64,000 bases of DNA from Galerina marginata (taxonomy: Eukaryota; Basidiomycota; Agaricomycetes; Agaricales; Galerinaceae), in NCBI GenBank assembly GCA_023014335.1, contig JAECYW010000015.1, forward strand, positions 62,001 to 126,000, written 5' to 3'. Below are positions 1-10,139 of this stretch, one piece after another; positions within the stretch are counted from its first letter, which is position 1, and each line of letters starts with the position of its first letter. The notes under the pieces were generated by a model. The model worked only from the letters and a program-made list of their open reading frames with translations. It searched no databases and was not told where the DNA came from. A program made the position numbers and the translations under genes.

Positions 1-377
1 CAGGAAACTACTGACATTCTTCTTTGGTTATCTAGATGTTCCGCTTCAATTTCAGGCCACCCAATGCTTCTACTTATAAAGATATTCCCATGAACTTTCA
101 ACGGGCACCCGTTTCTTACAATGGAGTCACCTCTGCTAAATCGGAATACTATGTAATGGGGTTTGGGAACGGCTTCGGGCTATGGTTATTCTGGTTGGAA
201 AAAGCGTGTTGGGAGAAATCCCCTATCCTCACCTTCATTTTTTTAAACCAGTCTACGAATACCTGGAAGATGCGCGGAGGTTTGGGCCGAAAGATAGAAC
301 CTCCAAGATATCATTGACGTCCTTCTCAAGTCGAGTATAAAACATGGATGTCGTGGTGCTCTGATCTTCATTCCGCT
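1..377. other. Upstream region of the permease gene, no gene seen
   Basis: No frame in these 377 bases resembles a known protein or joins convincingly to the downstream permease. It probably holds the promoter and 5' untranslated leader of that gene. Confidence 0.4.
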
Positions 378-2941
378 ATGGCGAATATCCTCCGAAGGAT
401 CGAGAAGAAGATTGCTCTCGAGAATTACTCCAACGAGGCCAACGAAGACCTTCTTCCAAGTCCTCCTGAAGCCCGTACCTGGACATGGTGGAATTATAGC
501 TCGGTTTGGGCAGGGCAATCTCTGGATGCGACTTGGGTATGTTTCCTCGACTTATTTTGATCTTTCATTTCGCGTTCTTGCTCATTTTTTCGTCAGTGGA
601 GCGTTGGTTCTTCCTTTATTAGCGTCGGCCTCACAGTGAAACAAACCATCGCCCCTGTCCTCATCGGTTGTGCGATCCTAGGTGTTGCGGCTGTGTAATG
701 ACCCTCCTGTATCAGTCATCTGGCGTTGTCTAACTTGCTTTTAGTCTCAATGCAACTTTTGGGGCTCATTATCACGTCGGCTTTCCCGCAATGATTCGGT
801 ACGTGCGCGTCTCACGATACATTTCAGCTAGTCTGATCGACCCTTTTCTAGCCCAACCTTTGGTGTCACAGGTTCAAAGTGGTTTGTCGGTTTGCGAGGA
901 CTAATTGGAATCGTAAGTATATCATTTTTTTCTGAAATATGTTTCTGATATTTCTTACCTTTAGGTTTGGTAGTAAGTTTCTCGAAATGGTTGTATTGTT
1001 TATAATGGAACTAAGAGCTGTGGTCGACCAGTGCCATCCAGGTGTTCTACGCCGCCCAATTGATGAACATTATGTGGATCTGCGTCTTTGGTCACATATA
1101 CAAGGATTGGAACCCGCCCGTACCGTCTTCTGCTGGTACCGATGCTAAAACCATCATGAATTGTACGTCTTTGATGTCCTGGGCAGACCGGCCTTCTGTC
1201 TTATCTGTAATTCTCAGATTTCCTCGCGTGGGGAATCTCATTACCATTGTCGTTACTTCACCCGTCAAAGTTGCGCGCTGTCTTCTCGACAAGAGCTATG
1301 TTCGGATTCATCGCCTTTTTCACTATGTTTGGTGGGCCTTGACCTCTTTCAATCTTTATAAACGATTTTAATTTTTTGGACAGTATGGTGTACCGTTTTA
1401 GGTCAGAAAGACCCCGCCGGTTTCAAGGGTTTCAGCATCCTTCAAGAAAACCCCATCTCCGGAGCTGCCGTTGGGTGGGCGACAATGAGCTCTATCAACT
1501 CCATTCTCGCCACCACCGCACCTATGATCACGAACCAGTCCGACGTCTCTCGCTACGCCAAGACGCCCGGACAAGCTGGCTGGCCTCAAGGCATGACCAT
1601 CTTCGTCACCAAAACGGTGATTGCATTTTTCAGTATAATCTCAGCGGCTTCTCTACAATCGCGCTACGGAGGCATCGCAAAATGGAATATTTGGGACCAG
1701 CTTGATCTCCTCCTTAACGAGAATTGGTCTGCAGCGACGCGATGTGGATGGTTTGTTTATTTTCATTGGGTCTCGTTTTAGTACGCGCTGAAGTTTTTTT
1801 TTGCATAGTTTCATCGTTGCCTTGGGAGTCTTTTATTCGGTCCTCGTCACCAACGCATACTGTAACACAGTTCCTTTCGGCGCTGATATCGCCGCCCTTT
1901 TCCCTCGTTCGTTTTTTTCCAGTCTTTCAGTTGTAGCATCTGCTGAAAGCGACATCTTCCTGCAGGTTATTTCAGTCAGTTCGACCACTTCCTCAGTGTC
2001 CAGCCTTAACCGTTATGGGTCCTAGACATGATTCGTGGACAAATACTCGTCACCCTCGTCTCGATGCCAGTCGTGCCTTGGCAGATCCTGTGAGCCTTCC
2101 GCTTCTGTCTCACAGATCACTCTAACCTCGGCTTTAGGACCAACGCCCAAGCTTGTACGCCAGTGCTCCATATTTCTCAATCCTCCAAGTTTAACTAACC
2201 GGATTTCAGTCTTGACATTCTTAGGAAGCTACACCTTCCTCATGGGTGCTCTCCTCGGTTGCCAATGGGGTGATTTTGTCCTCCGAAGAGGGAACTAGTA
2301 AGCCTTAGCTTTTGTAGTTGAACCCTCTCTGAAGTGTTTCCCAGTCACGTTACATCCATGTTTGATTACTCAAAGGACTCCATCTACATGTATTCACCTC
2401 GAGGATATAACTGGAGAGGCTTTGCTGCATGGCTAATCGCATTCTGCGTTATCTTTCCGGTTAGTGCATCGCACAGCAGTCTGTGGTATTTTGTTGTCTT
2501 ACAATGCCTTTTAGGGTCTCGTAGCCGCCTACATTCCTGAGAAGCTGAGTATTGCTGCGCAGAGAATATACAGCATGGTGCCCTCTTCTGCCTCGTCCAC
2601 TCTTCAACACCAACTAAACGATTCTTATCTATTAGGGATGGCTTCTCGGTGTTCCTCTCGCCGGCTTTAGCTATCTTGCCTTCAACATACTTTTCCCTGT
2701 ACCAGTTCTCCCAGCTAAGCATTCGGAAGATCCTGTAGCAAAGAAATGGCTCGGCATGAGTGAACTGCATGGTACCTTTCATACTCCTTGAACCCCATTC
2801 CCTTTGTCTGACTTTGCCCGTGAAGGAATCTTTCCCGGAGACACTATCAATGGAGCAGACAGTGCATCGACTGACGGTGGATCGATAGCAGAAGACGAGA
2901 AGGAAAAAAACTCCGTGACTGTTCTCGCTGTTATGGCATAG
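378..2941 (+). CDS. NCS1 family permease, Fur (uracil/uridine/allantoin) type
   Basis: Plasma-membrane nucleobase:cation symporter of the NCS1 family, which imports uracil, allantoin, uridine or related compounds. The chosen ATG at 378 opens a cytosolic N-terminus leading into RTWTWWNYSSVWAGQSLD, the family's first-helix signature. Later exons carry GLTVKQTIAPVLIGCAI, NATFGAHYHVGFPAMIR, SILATTAPMITNQSDVSRYA and the typical YCNTVPFGADIAALFP, then FLTFLGSYTFLMGALLG and RGYNWRGFAAWLIAF. The cytosolic tail ends at the TAG at 2939-2941. About nine short introns break the gene; the first is 537-596. An in-frame ATG at 348 would add ten residues. The neighbouring PuuE-type allantoinases suggest allantoin or another purine ring product as substrate, but the sequence alone cannot separate allantoin, uracil and uridine carriers. 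Confidence 0.87.
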
Positions 2942-3076
2942 CCGATGGATTTTAAGCATTTCAATTTACTTCAAGTCGTAGATCAGTTGTTTGCCGGTTT
3001 CACTTGCGTTCAAAGCTGCGAACATCTGGCATCACGTGTGGTAAAGCAAAGTAACAGGGAACATTGTCCGACATGG

Positions 3077-4343
3077 TTATACAATTGGCGGCTTATACGG
3101 ATAATGAGAAACCCAGTGCCTTGCGATTTCTTCCCTCGTGGCCACCCAGACGTCCGTCTTGCCAGCTATGAACTCTACGAACTACGGAGGTTCAGACCTC
3201 GTGAATAAATTAATGTAACGTTAGGCTAAGACTAGAACACACCTGCTTTATTGCCGGGAAACGGCCTGGCCGGCCCAGCATGCGTGCATGAAGAGCGACG
3301 GTCATGAATGCTGGATGTCCATTCAATCCTTCTTCGTAGAGGGTGTCTGTTAGGGGACCTGTTCAAGGAATGGCACGAACACAACCAACGAATTCCCGTA
3401 CCGAATGAACTCTTAATGTGCTCGTAATATGCCATGGAGGAGGCGAACCCAGGTGCAATGTAGAACTTGAAGTCGTTCGAGTCGTAGGTGTATGGCACTA
3501 GGAGAAGGCCGTTCTCCGGACCTGTTATCGGGTCCGGGATCCAGTACGGCAAGTCATCAGCGTCTGAATGGACGAGTCAGCCTCACACCCAAAAGAAAGG
3601 GAACGAAAGGACGTGAACGTACACGTGTCCGAATTATACAACAGTTCAAGACCCAGCTCTCGATAAACCTTGGAAACAAGAGCACGGCTTCGAGGAGATG
3701 GGCGACCGTAGTACCAGCCCACAGGGACCCTTCCAGAGGGACTGGTCTTGCGAAAAGATTCTATCGCCTGACGGATGTATGCCTCCTCGGCTTCTGCGTC
3801 CATGTGTGTGTAATTGATCCAGCGATAGCAATGAGAAGCCGTTTCGTGCCCGGCTTCTTCGCATGCCTTCGCTATCTCGCTGATAAATAAAAATAAGAAC
3901 GATCCCTGGAAGGAGCAGGGAAGAATTACGGATTAGCCTCGTATGCCTTCCCAACAGCGTAGATGGTGATATGTATGTTGTGCTTTTCAAATAAGTTGAG
4001 CAGTCGCCACATCCCCCGACGAGAGCCGTATTCGAACTGGCTCTCCATAGGGAGGTCTTTCTCGCCTAAGAGAGGAGGTCTCTACAGAAAAGCAGAAACT
4101 TGATTCAGCAACCAGAAAAGGACCCCCGACCAATCGCTTTGCAGCACCTACCGGACCGGTTTCTTGTAGGTTCGACTCTGCTTGAGCGTCCCCATTGTCC
4201 AGAGAATTCTCGCCTCCTTCCTCATAATTTATGACGAAATTGATGGCGATCTTCGCGCCGTTGGGCCAGTTGGGATTCGGTGGGAACCGCCCGTAGCCAG
4301 CGAAGTCGCGAGGAGGAAAGTTGGTCAGAGGGACAGTTGACAT
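3077..4343 (-). CDS. PuuE-type allantoinase / polysaccharide-deacetylase-fold protein, copy A
   Basis: Member of the polysaccharide-deacetylase-like PuuE family. Characterised bacterial members hydrolyse allantoin to allantoate in the cytosol, without similarity to classical metal amidohydrolase allantoinases. The ATG at 4343 is followed by FPPRDFAGYGRFPPNPNWP and INFVINYEEGGENSLDNGD, the family's N-terminal signature. Downstream exons read FEYGSRRGMWRLLNLFEKH, GHETASHCYRWIDYTHMDAE, GWYYGRPSPRSRALVSKVYR, YDSNDFKFYIAPGF and ALHARMLGRPGRFPAIK. The last exon ends YPYKPPIV at the stop at 3077-3079. Several introns of roughly 50-60 bases split it. It is a tandem paralogue of copy B and lies tail-to-tail with the NCS1 permease, 135 bases from its stop. 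Fungal members are often annotated loosely as chitin deacetylases; no signal peptide is visible, which argues against a wall enzyme. Confidence 0.83.
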
Positions 4344-4369
4344 CTTGCGGAGGCTGGCAAATCCGGTAT

Positions 4370-4378
4370 TCTATATAA
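4370..4378 (-). promoter_or_regulatory. TATA-like box of allantoinase copy A
   Basis: A TATATA-type element read on the minus strand lies about 30 bases upstream of the copy A start codon. Its closeness to the ATG implies a very short leader, or that a start slightly further in is used. Confidence 0.3.
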
Positions 4379-4475
4379 ATGTGGGTGTTCATGATGCTCC
4401 ATATGCAGGCCTGGGACTCCAGATCTCACGGAATAATAATAGGAAATATGATTACATCGACTTCTTGTTCATCGC

Positions 4476-5675
4476 TTAAGATTTGGTAGGGGCCACATAG
4501 GGATACTGGGCTTTCCAATGCCTTGCGATCTGCTCCCTAGTAGCAACCCACACGTCTGATTTCTCAGCAATGTACTCCACAAACTACGAAAACGTAATTT
4601 TCAGCAAGAAAGTCCAACAAACGAAAGGAGATTTACCTTTTTAATAGCTGGGAACCTTCCAGGTCGACCAATGACACGCGCATGCAGGGCGACTGTCAGG
4701 TACGACGGCTGGCCATTCTGTCCCTCTTCGTAAAGCGTGTCAAAGGCATTCTTGGCGTGCTCGAAGTAGGCCATGGAAGAGCCAAAACCTGGTGCGACGA
4801 AAAACTTGAAGTCATTGCAGTCGTAGCTGTAGGGCATCATCAACAATCCCTCTTCGGCCCCGACGATGGGGTCTGGTATCCAGTATGGGAGGTCGTCAGC
4901 ATCTAGATGTTGGTTTTATCAATAAAAGCTTATTCCAATATTTTAGGGCGGTATTTACAAGTATCAGCTTGGTAAAGCAGCTCCAGTCCAAGCTCGTGGT
5001 ACACCTTGGAGACAAGAGCACGGCTGCGTGGGGATGGACGGCCATAGTACCACCCAACAGGTACTTTACCAGTTGGACTAGTGCGCTTGAACGATTCGAC
5101 TGCTTCGCGGATGAGTTTCTCTTCTGACTCGGCATCCATGTACGTGAAGTCGATCCAGCGGTAGCAATGAGACGCGGTTTCATGGCCGCCTTCTTCGCAT
5201 GCCCTTGCAATGTCCCTTTAATGTAGGATAAGTATTGTGAATAGGCTTCGCGAATATGTTGAACTTACGGTTGTTGTTCATAGGCCTTGCCCACAGCGTA
5301 GATGGTCACTGCAATCTCGTGTTTCTCAAAGAGGTTCAAGAGGCGCCACATCCCGCGGCGCGAGCCATACTCGAACTGAGTTTCCATAGGAAGATCGCGC
5401 TCGCCCTGCAAGGGTTGTTTCTGAAAAAATTCAGAATATCAGGCCAATACCAAGTGAAAACCTAAGAGAAGACCCACAGGGCCGACTTCCTGAAGCATAG
5501 CCTCAGCCTGAGCATCACCGTTGTCGAGTGTGTTCTCGCCACCCTCCTCGTAATTGATAACAAAATTGACCGCAACCTTGGCGCCGTTGGGCCAGTTGGG
5601 GTTAGGAGGGTTGCGTCCGTACCCGACGAAATCCCTCGGAGCAAAATTGGTGAGGTTGATTGTGGGGGTGGACAT
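4476..5675 (-). CDS. PuuE-type allantoinase / polysaccharide-deacetylase-fold protein, copy B
   Basis: Second tandem copy of the PuuE-like allantoinase. The ATG at 5675 gives MSTPTINLTNFAPRDFVGYG, then VNFVINYEEGGENTLDNGDA. Further exons contain GWYYGRPSPRSRALVSKVYH, LGLELLYQADTCKY, SYDCNDFKFFVAPGFGSSMA, NGQPSYLTVALHARVIGRPG and a final exon FVEYIAEKSDVWVATREQIA ending YPYVAPTKS with the stop at 4476-4478. Exon order and intron positions match copy A, so the two arose by tandem duplication and have since diverged by many substitutions. All recognised family blocks look intact. The longer frame upstream of 5675 has no family support and is probably leader sequence. The expected role is cytosolic allantoin (purine) breakdown for nitrogen; it may differ from copy A in substrate or expression. 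Confidence 0.83.
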
Positions 5676-6969
5676 GGCAGATGGGAAGATAGAGGGCACT
5701 GTTGACGATGTGTGAATGCCAGGAAATAAGAAGTGAAGGATGCGGAGTTCCATAAGAGGTCCCAATTGTTACAAGCCATATTGCTGGGTCCGCTATTTCT
5801 GAAGAAAGTTCATGCCCACGATAGACGGAGGTCAGGAGAGGAAGCGTACTTCCATCTCTGCCATGATCGAAGCTGAGCGCTGAGCGCTGATGCCTCGTCC
5901 GAGTCCTTTCGCTTTTGGAGAACAATTGCCGTGGATTATGAAGATTCACAGGAAGGCTATTGAATATTCTACCAGCAAGATAACCGTGCTGGTTAAACTT
6001 GTACAACTTGCCACAGGCTGGAAGAGACTGACAAGAGGTCGGGGCCAATATCCTTAACCTTCCCACGGCCTTTATAGCCTCTATCTGCTTTGTGCAACCT
6101 CTACGCACTTGTCGTATTCGCGAACACTTGTTGTTATTTTTTCCCCCTAAGTATATGTGTCTCCAACGCGATGCCCAATATCGGTCGTTCAGCCTCCCTG
6201 TTCATCTGCTCAGATATAGAGTTAAATGCACCTGACCAGGACACTATTACCAACCCATATCGTCTTGTTCCATGCCGCAGACAACGACAACGCCGAATGG
6301 GAGCCAGACCACTGGATTATGAAGGATCAGGGGTCTATTCCCGAATCAACTTGAACAATTAATCTTGGCAGTTTTATGTTTCTTAGCTCCAATTTGCCAC
6401 CACTAGTTTGGTGGCAGCCCCGTCGGACCTCTTAACCCTCCATCTCTACCACCGGTGATCCCTGTTAAGCGAAATGTGCGTCGTATTCACTTGCTGATAT
6501 TTCTCGTTCAAGTCTGCTGATATTATGTTAAGTACAGGTTGAGAGGCATCTCCGCCGCGGTGTTTTACCCTACAAGTTAACCGAATTATAACGCTGAAGG
6601 CCATTTCAGCCTTCATGTTAATGTCAACAAACATTCCCACTTATCCTAAGATTAATTGCGACACGTCACAGCTTAGACCATTCTCAACACAATGCAAGCT
6701 GCCAAAAGCGATCACGATCTCCTCTTCTTGAATGGTCGAACTTCTCTCCCGTAAAAGTAGTCGGCAGTACCAGGATTTTGCGGTGATCTGTCGGGTGTCC
6801 GTAACAATGCACTACTAACTCCGATATTGACGCTCGACGACGAACTTGTCCAAAAGTTTACTAGAAGCAAGAGGCAGAGCTATAAAACCACCAACATATT
6901 ACTGACCTTACGGGCTCCCAAATTCTCCTGGTACCCCTCGAGTCCTAAGCCTGGCCAACATTGTTTCTA
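5676..6969. other. Intergenic region between allantoinase B and sedolisin 1
   Basis: About 1.3 kb separate the minus-strand allantoinase from the plus-strand sedolisin, so it must hold both promoters. Reading frames here are short and resemble nothing I recognise. No RNA gene or transposon end was seen. Confidence 0.4.
6881..6888 (+). promoter_or_regulatory. TATA box of sedolisin gene 1
   Basis: GAGCTATAAAA lies 82-89 bases upstream of the ATG at 6970. The second sedolisin gene has the same GAGCTATAAA core at nearly the same distance, so this core-promoter element was kept through the duplication. Confidence 0.55.
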
Positions 6970-9304
6970 ATGTTGTTGTGGTCGCTTAGTCTGCTTCTCG
7001 GCTTCGTTCAGCTTTGTGCATCCTCAGCCCTCTGGGATGACGTCGCTGAAAAACATTCCTGGGTCGACATTCCTAGTGGCTGGGAACTCAAAGCTGCTGC
7101 TCCTGCTGACCACCCGTTCGAATTACAAATTGGTTTGAAACAGGATGGCATTAAGGAGCTCATCAAAAACTTGATGGAAGTCAGTGACCCTACACACCGG
7201 AGGTATGCCGTGTTGAATAAGTGTTTTTCCAAAAGCTCACGACATGAACTTGTTGCAGATACGGCCGGCATCTGATAAAAGAAGAAGCTGAAGCCTTCAT
7301 GGCTCCTCATGCCGATTCCAGTGCGGCTGTCAACGAATGGCTCGATTTCCACGACGTCTCTCCAAGGGCTCAACGCTCTAAAGCTGGTGATTGGATCACA
7401 CTGGCTGTCTCCATCAAAGAAGCTGAGCGAATGTTGGGTACAAAATACCATGTCTACAAGCATGTTTCCTCTGGCGAAGAAGTTGTACGCGCACTCAAGT
7501 ATTCACTTCCTAAAGAACTACACTCACACATCGATGTCGTCGCACCGACGACATATTTTGGGACACTCAAGAGTATGCGAACATCCAGCTTCCTGCAGTC
7601 AAACGCAAACGCCACGCCTATCACTGATCAAGAGGCATTATCAGACCCAACCGTTCCATTGAGCTGCGCTACGATCATCACGCCTGCCTGCTTGAGGAAC
7701 CTATACAAAACTTCTACATACCTTCCGAACACGACGAACGTTAACACACTTGGTATCGCCGGCTATCTCGACGAATTCGTCAATACCGCTGATCTCCAGG
7801 TAGATCCTTCGCATAAGTTAATAACACGCCCTCATAATTCTGCTCGTAGATATTCTTCAAGAAATTCCGGAAAGAGGCTGTTGGTAGTTCCTTCCAAACT
7901 GTCCAAGTCAATGGGGGTGGCAATGACCAAGCCCGTCCTGGAGTGGAGGTATGTAGAAGTCAACGTCAGTATGAAGATTTTGCTGATGCTGTTTCAGGCG
8001 AATCTTGACATTCAATATTCGACTGCCATCACTTTCCCGATTCCAAACATCTATTACAGGCAAGTAAAGTACATACCTGAGAACAAATTTGCATCTTGAA
8101 CGTCTTCTCCAGCACTGGTGGATCGCCTCCCTTCGTCCCAGATAATAACACACCAAAAAACACGAACGAACCTTACCTCGATTTCATGAATTACCTCTTG
8201 GCACAGAGCACCATCCCACAAACTCTTAGCATTTCATACGGCGAAAATGAACAAACAGTAAGGCTTAAGAACAGGGCCGTTAAGGCTCATTAAATTAACG
8301 AATTCTCTTACCAGGTCCCCTATGACTACGCAACAAAGGTTTGCGAAATGTTTTCTATTTTGGGGTCAATGGGAACAACGGTCTTCTTCTCCAGTGGTGA
8401 TTTTGGGTATCTTTTTCAGTCCTTGTATGAGTTTTAAACAAGAAACTAATTTCCGCTTCACAGGGTTGGTAACGGTGACTGTTCAACGAATGATGGCAAA
8501 AATGAGAAATCATTCCAACCCATGTTCCCCGCATCGTCAGTGGAAGTTAAATTGGACAACCCACCTCACACTGAATGTATATATGACGCAGATGCCCGTT
8601 TGTGACTACTGTCGGCGGGACTATCAAGGTTAACCCGGAGACAGCTGTTGACTTTTCTGGTGGTGGATTCTCGAGATACTTCGCGGCTCCTCTCTATCAA
8701 AGCGCCGCTGTGAGCACCTTCCTCGCTGGTCTTGGTGACCAATATGCCGGACTTTTTAAGTGGGCTGTCATCTGTTCCGATATTGAACATAATTGATGTT
8801 ATATTACCAGCAAAACTGGACGAGCGTATCCTGACATTTCTGCCCAAGGCGCATCCTTCCAAGTCGTCGTCGGTGGAAGGACAGTTTCGGTTAATGGTAC
8901 TAGTGCCAGCACTCCGGTGAGCCGTGATAAGAATGCGTGCTATGGTATTGATTAACATCTTCGAAGACTGTGGCGGGCGTATTTTCGCTCCTGAATGATT
9001 TCCGCATGTCCTCCGGAAGGCCGTCATTGGGGTTTATCAACCCTCTGATATACTCGACTGCTTCTTCCGGCTTCACAGACATTACGTCTGGTTCAAACCC
9101 TGGGTGCGGAACCAAGGGTAAGTCGGCGCAGTGTCGGAGAGTGCAAGTTGAGCAAACATCCTTATGCATAGGTTTTACTGCCGTAAAGGGATGGGATCCT
9201 GTAAGCGATTTCTTTTTTTTTATTGCATGCCTTTTGACTCGATCTACAATCAGGTAACTGGGCTTGGAACTCCCAACTTCCCCGCGCTACAGCAACTCGT
9301 TTGA
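6970..9304 (+). CDS. Secreted sedolisin-family (S53) serine peptidase, copy 1
   Basis: Tripeptidyl-peptidase/sedolisin-like enzyme, an acid serine-carboxyl peptidase made as a secreted proenzyme. The ATG at 6970 gives a hydrophobic signal peptide (LLWSLSLLLGFVQLCASSA). The pro-domain follows: AEKHSWVDIPSGWELK, ELQIGLKQDGIKELI, DPTHRRYGRHL and GDWITLAVSIKEAERMLG. The mature part has the catalytic Glu and Asp in EANLD, with an intron between E and A near 7956, the oxyanion Asp in FSSGDFGVGNGDC, ASCPFVTTVGGT, GRAYPDISAQG, the nucleophile Ser in NGTSASTP, and the calcium-site region ending KGWDPVTGLGTPNFP. The stop is at 9302-9304. About ten short introns were joined by eye; all borders needed keep the frame open, so the gene looks functional. 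It is the tandem neighbour of copy 2 and probably feeds extracellular protein-nitrogen use. Confidence 0.88.
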
Positions 9305-10139
9305 GCTTACGAAGCATCCCAGATTCATTTCTTGACGACCCTCCTGTGAGTTTGCCACTGACAACTAAAGAAAGGCTAGATATTATGAATAATATACCAG
9401 ACCTTGTTCAACGTTCAGACGAGTTACGACAGATGACAATTTAGACCCGTCCCAACACAATTCAAGCCGCTACAGTGGAACTTCCATTCCCATTTATTGA
9501 GGGATCAAATCTGTCTATCGATAATCTTGCACTAGCAGAATATCGACAGTGCCAGGATTTCTGTGAAAACTTGGCCTCGCTCCTGCTTTTATTATACATT
9601 CACCGGGAATATCGGGCTTTAACTGGTCACAGCACCAGGATAATCCGAAAGTCGTGGAAGTTCTGTGGAAAGGCCGCACAAATCCGAATTCTGAGTGAAA
9701 GAGGCTTTTAGAGGAGCAAACTCGAGCAATTCCCGTATAAAAGGCACCATCATAATTTTCAGCCCGCACTGGTACCGCACGATGGCAATCCTATGCACTT
9801 AAATGCACTCCGCGCTTTCCAAAGCTGGCCTGCTTCGAAAGTTAGCTTTGCAGAGACCACGAACCCCTTCCTTCTCCCGATCCTGGTCCTTGTTCCCCCC
9901 GAAAGAACTAGGCTATCGATAGCTTGCCAGCGGAAGCATTGACCCCTTTCTGCCTTTGTATTCTATACCCACTTGCCTATGCGGCGTAGGCAGGGATGGT
10001 TATACTTGCTGATGGGACTCTTCTGAAAGTAATGCATGGAGCTATAAAGCTACCCGCCGGTAGATGATTAAAACGCTCTCGATTCCTCCTACGCCTGTTG
10101 GAAGTTTTCAAGCTTCAAGTCTGATCAGCCTTGTTCCCG
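9305..10139. other. Spacer between the sedolisin genes
   Basis: This 835-base spacer has no convincing coding frame. It carries the promoter of the second sedolisin gene and a CTATCGATAG sequence near 9913 containing the GATA-factor core on both strands, which may be chance. Confidence 0.35.
10043..10049 (+). promoter_or_regulatory. TATA box of sedolisin gene 2
   Basis: GAGCTATAAAG, 91-97 bases before the ATG at 10140, has the same context and spacing as the box of the upstream paralogue. Confidence 0.55.

Noticed and set aside
1042..1371. Apparent frameshifts in the permease gene near 1,200-1,330
   Set aside because: The third frame gives FLAWGISLPLSL and KLRAVFSTRAMFGFIA, which fit the family, so the breaks are introns and not mutations.
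5602..6108. Long minus-strand frame upstream of allantoinase copy B
   Set aside because: Only its lower end overlaps the real gene, in another frame; the rest has no recognisable protein pattern, and the promoter of the gene is expected here.
9905..9922. CTATCGATAG palindrome as a paired GATA-factor site
   Set aside because: Single or palindromic cores of this length are expected by chance every few hundred bases, and it is more than 200 bases from the next start.
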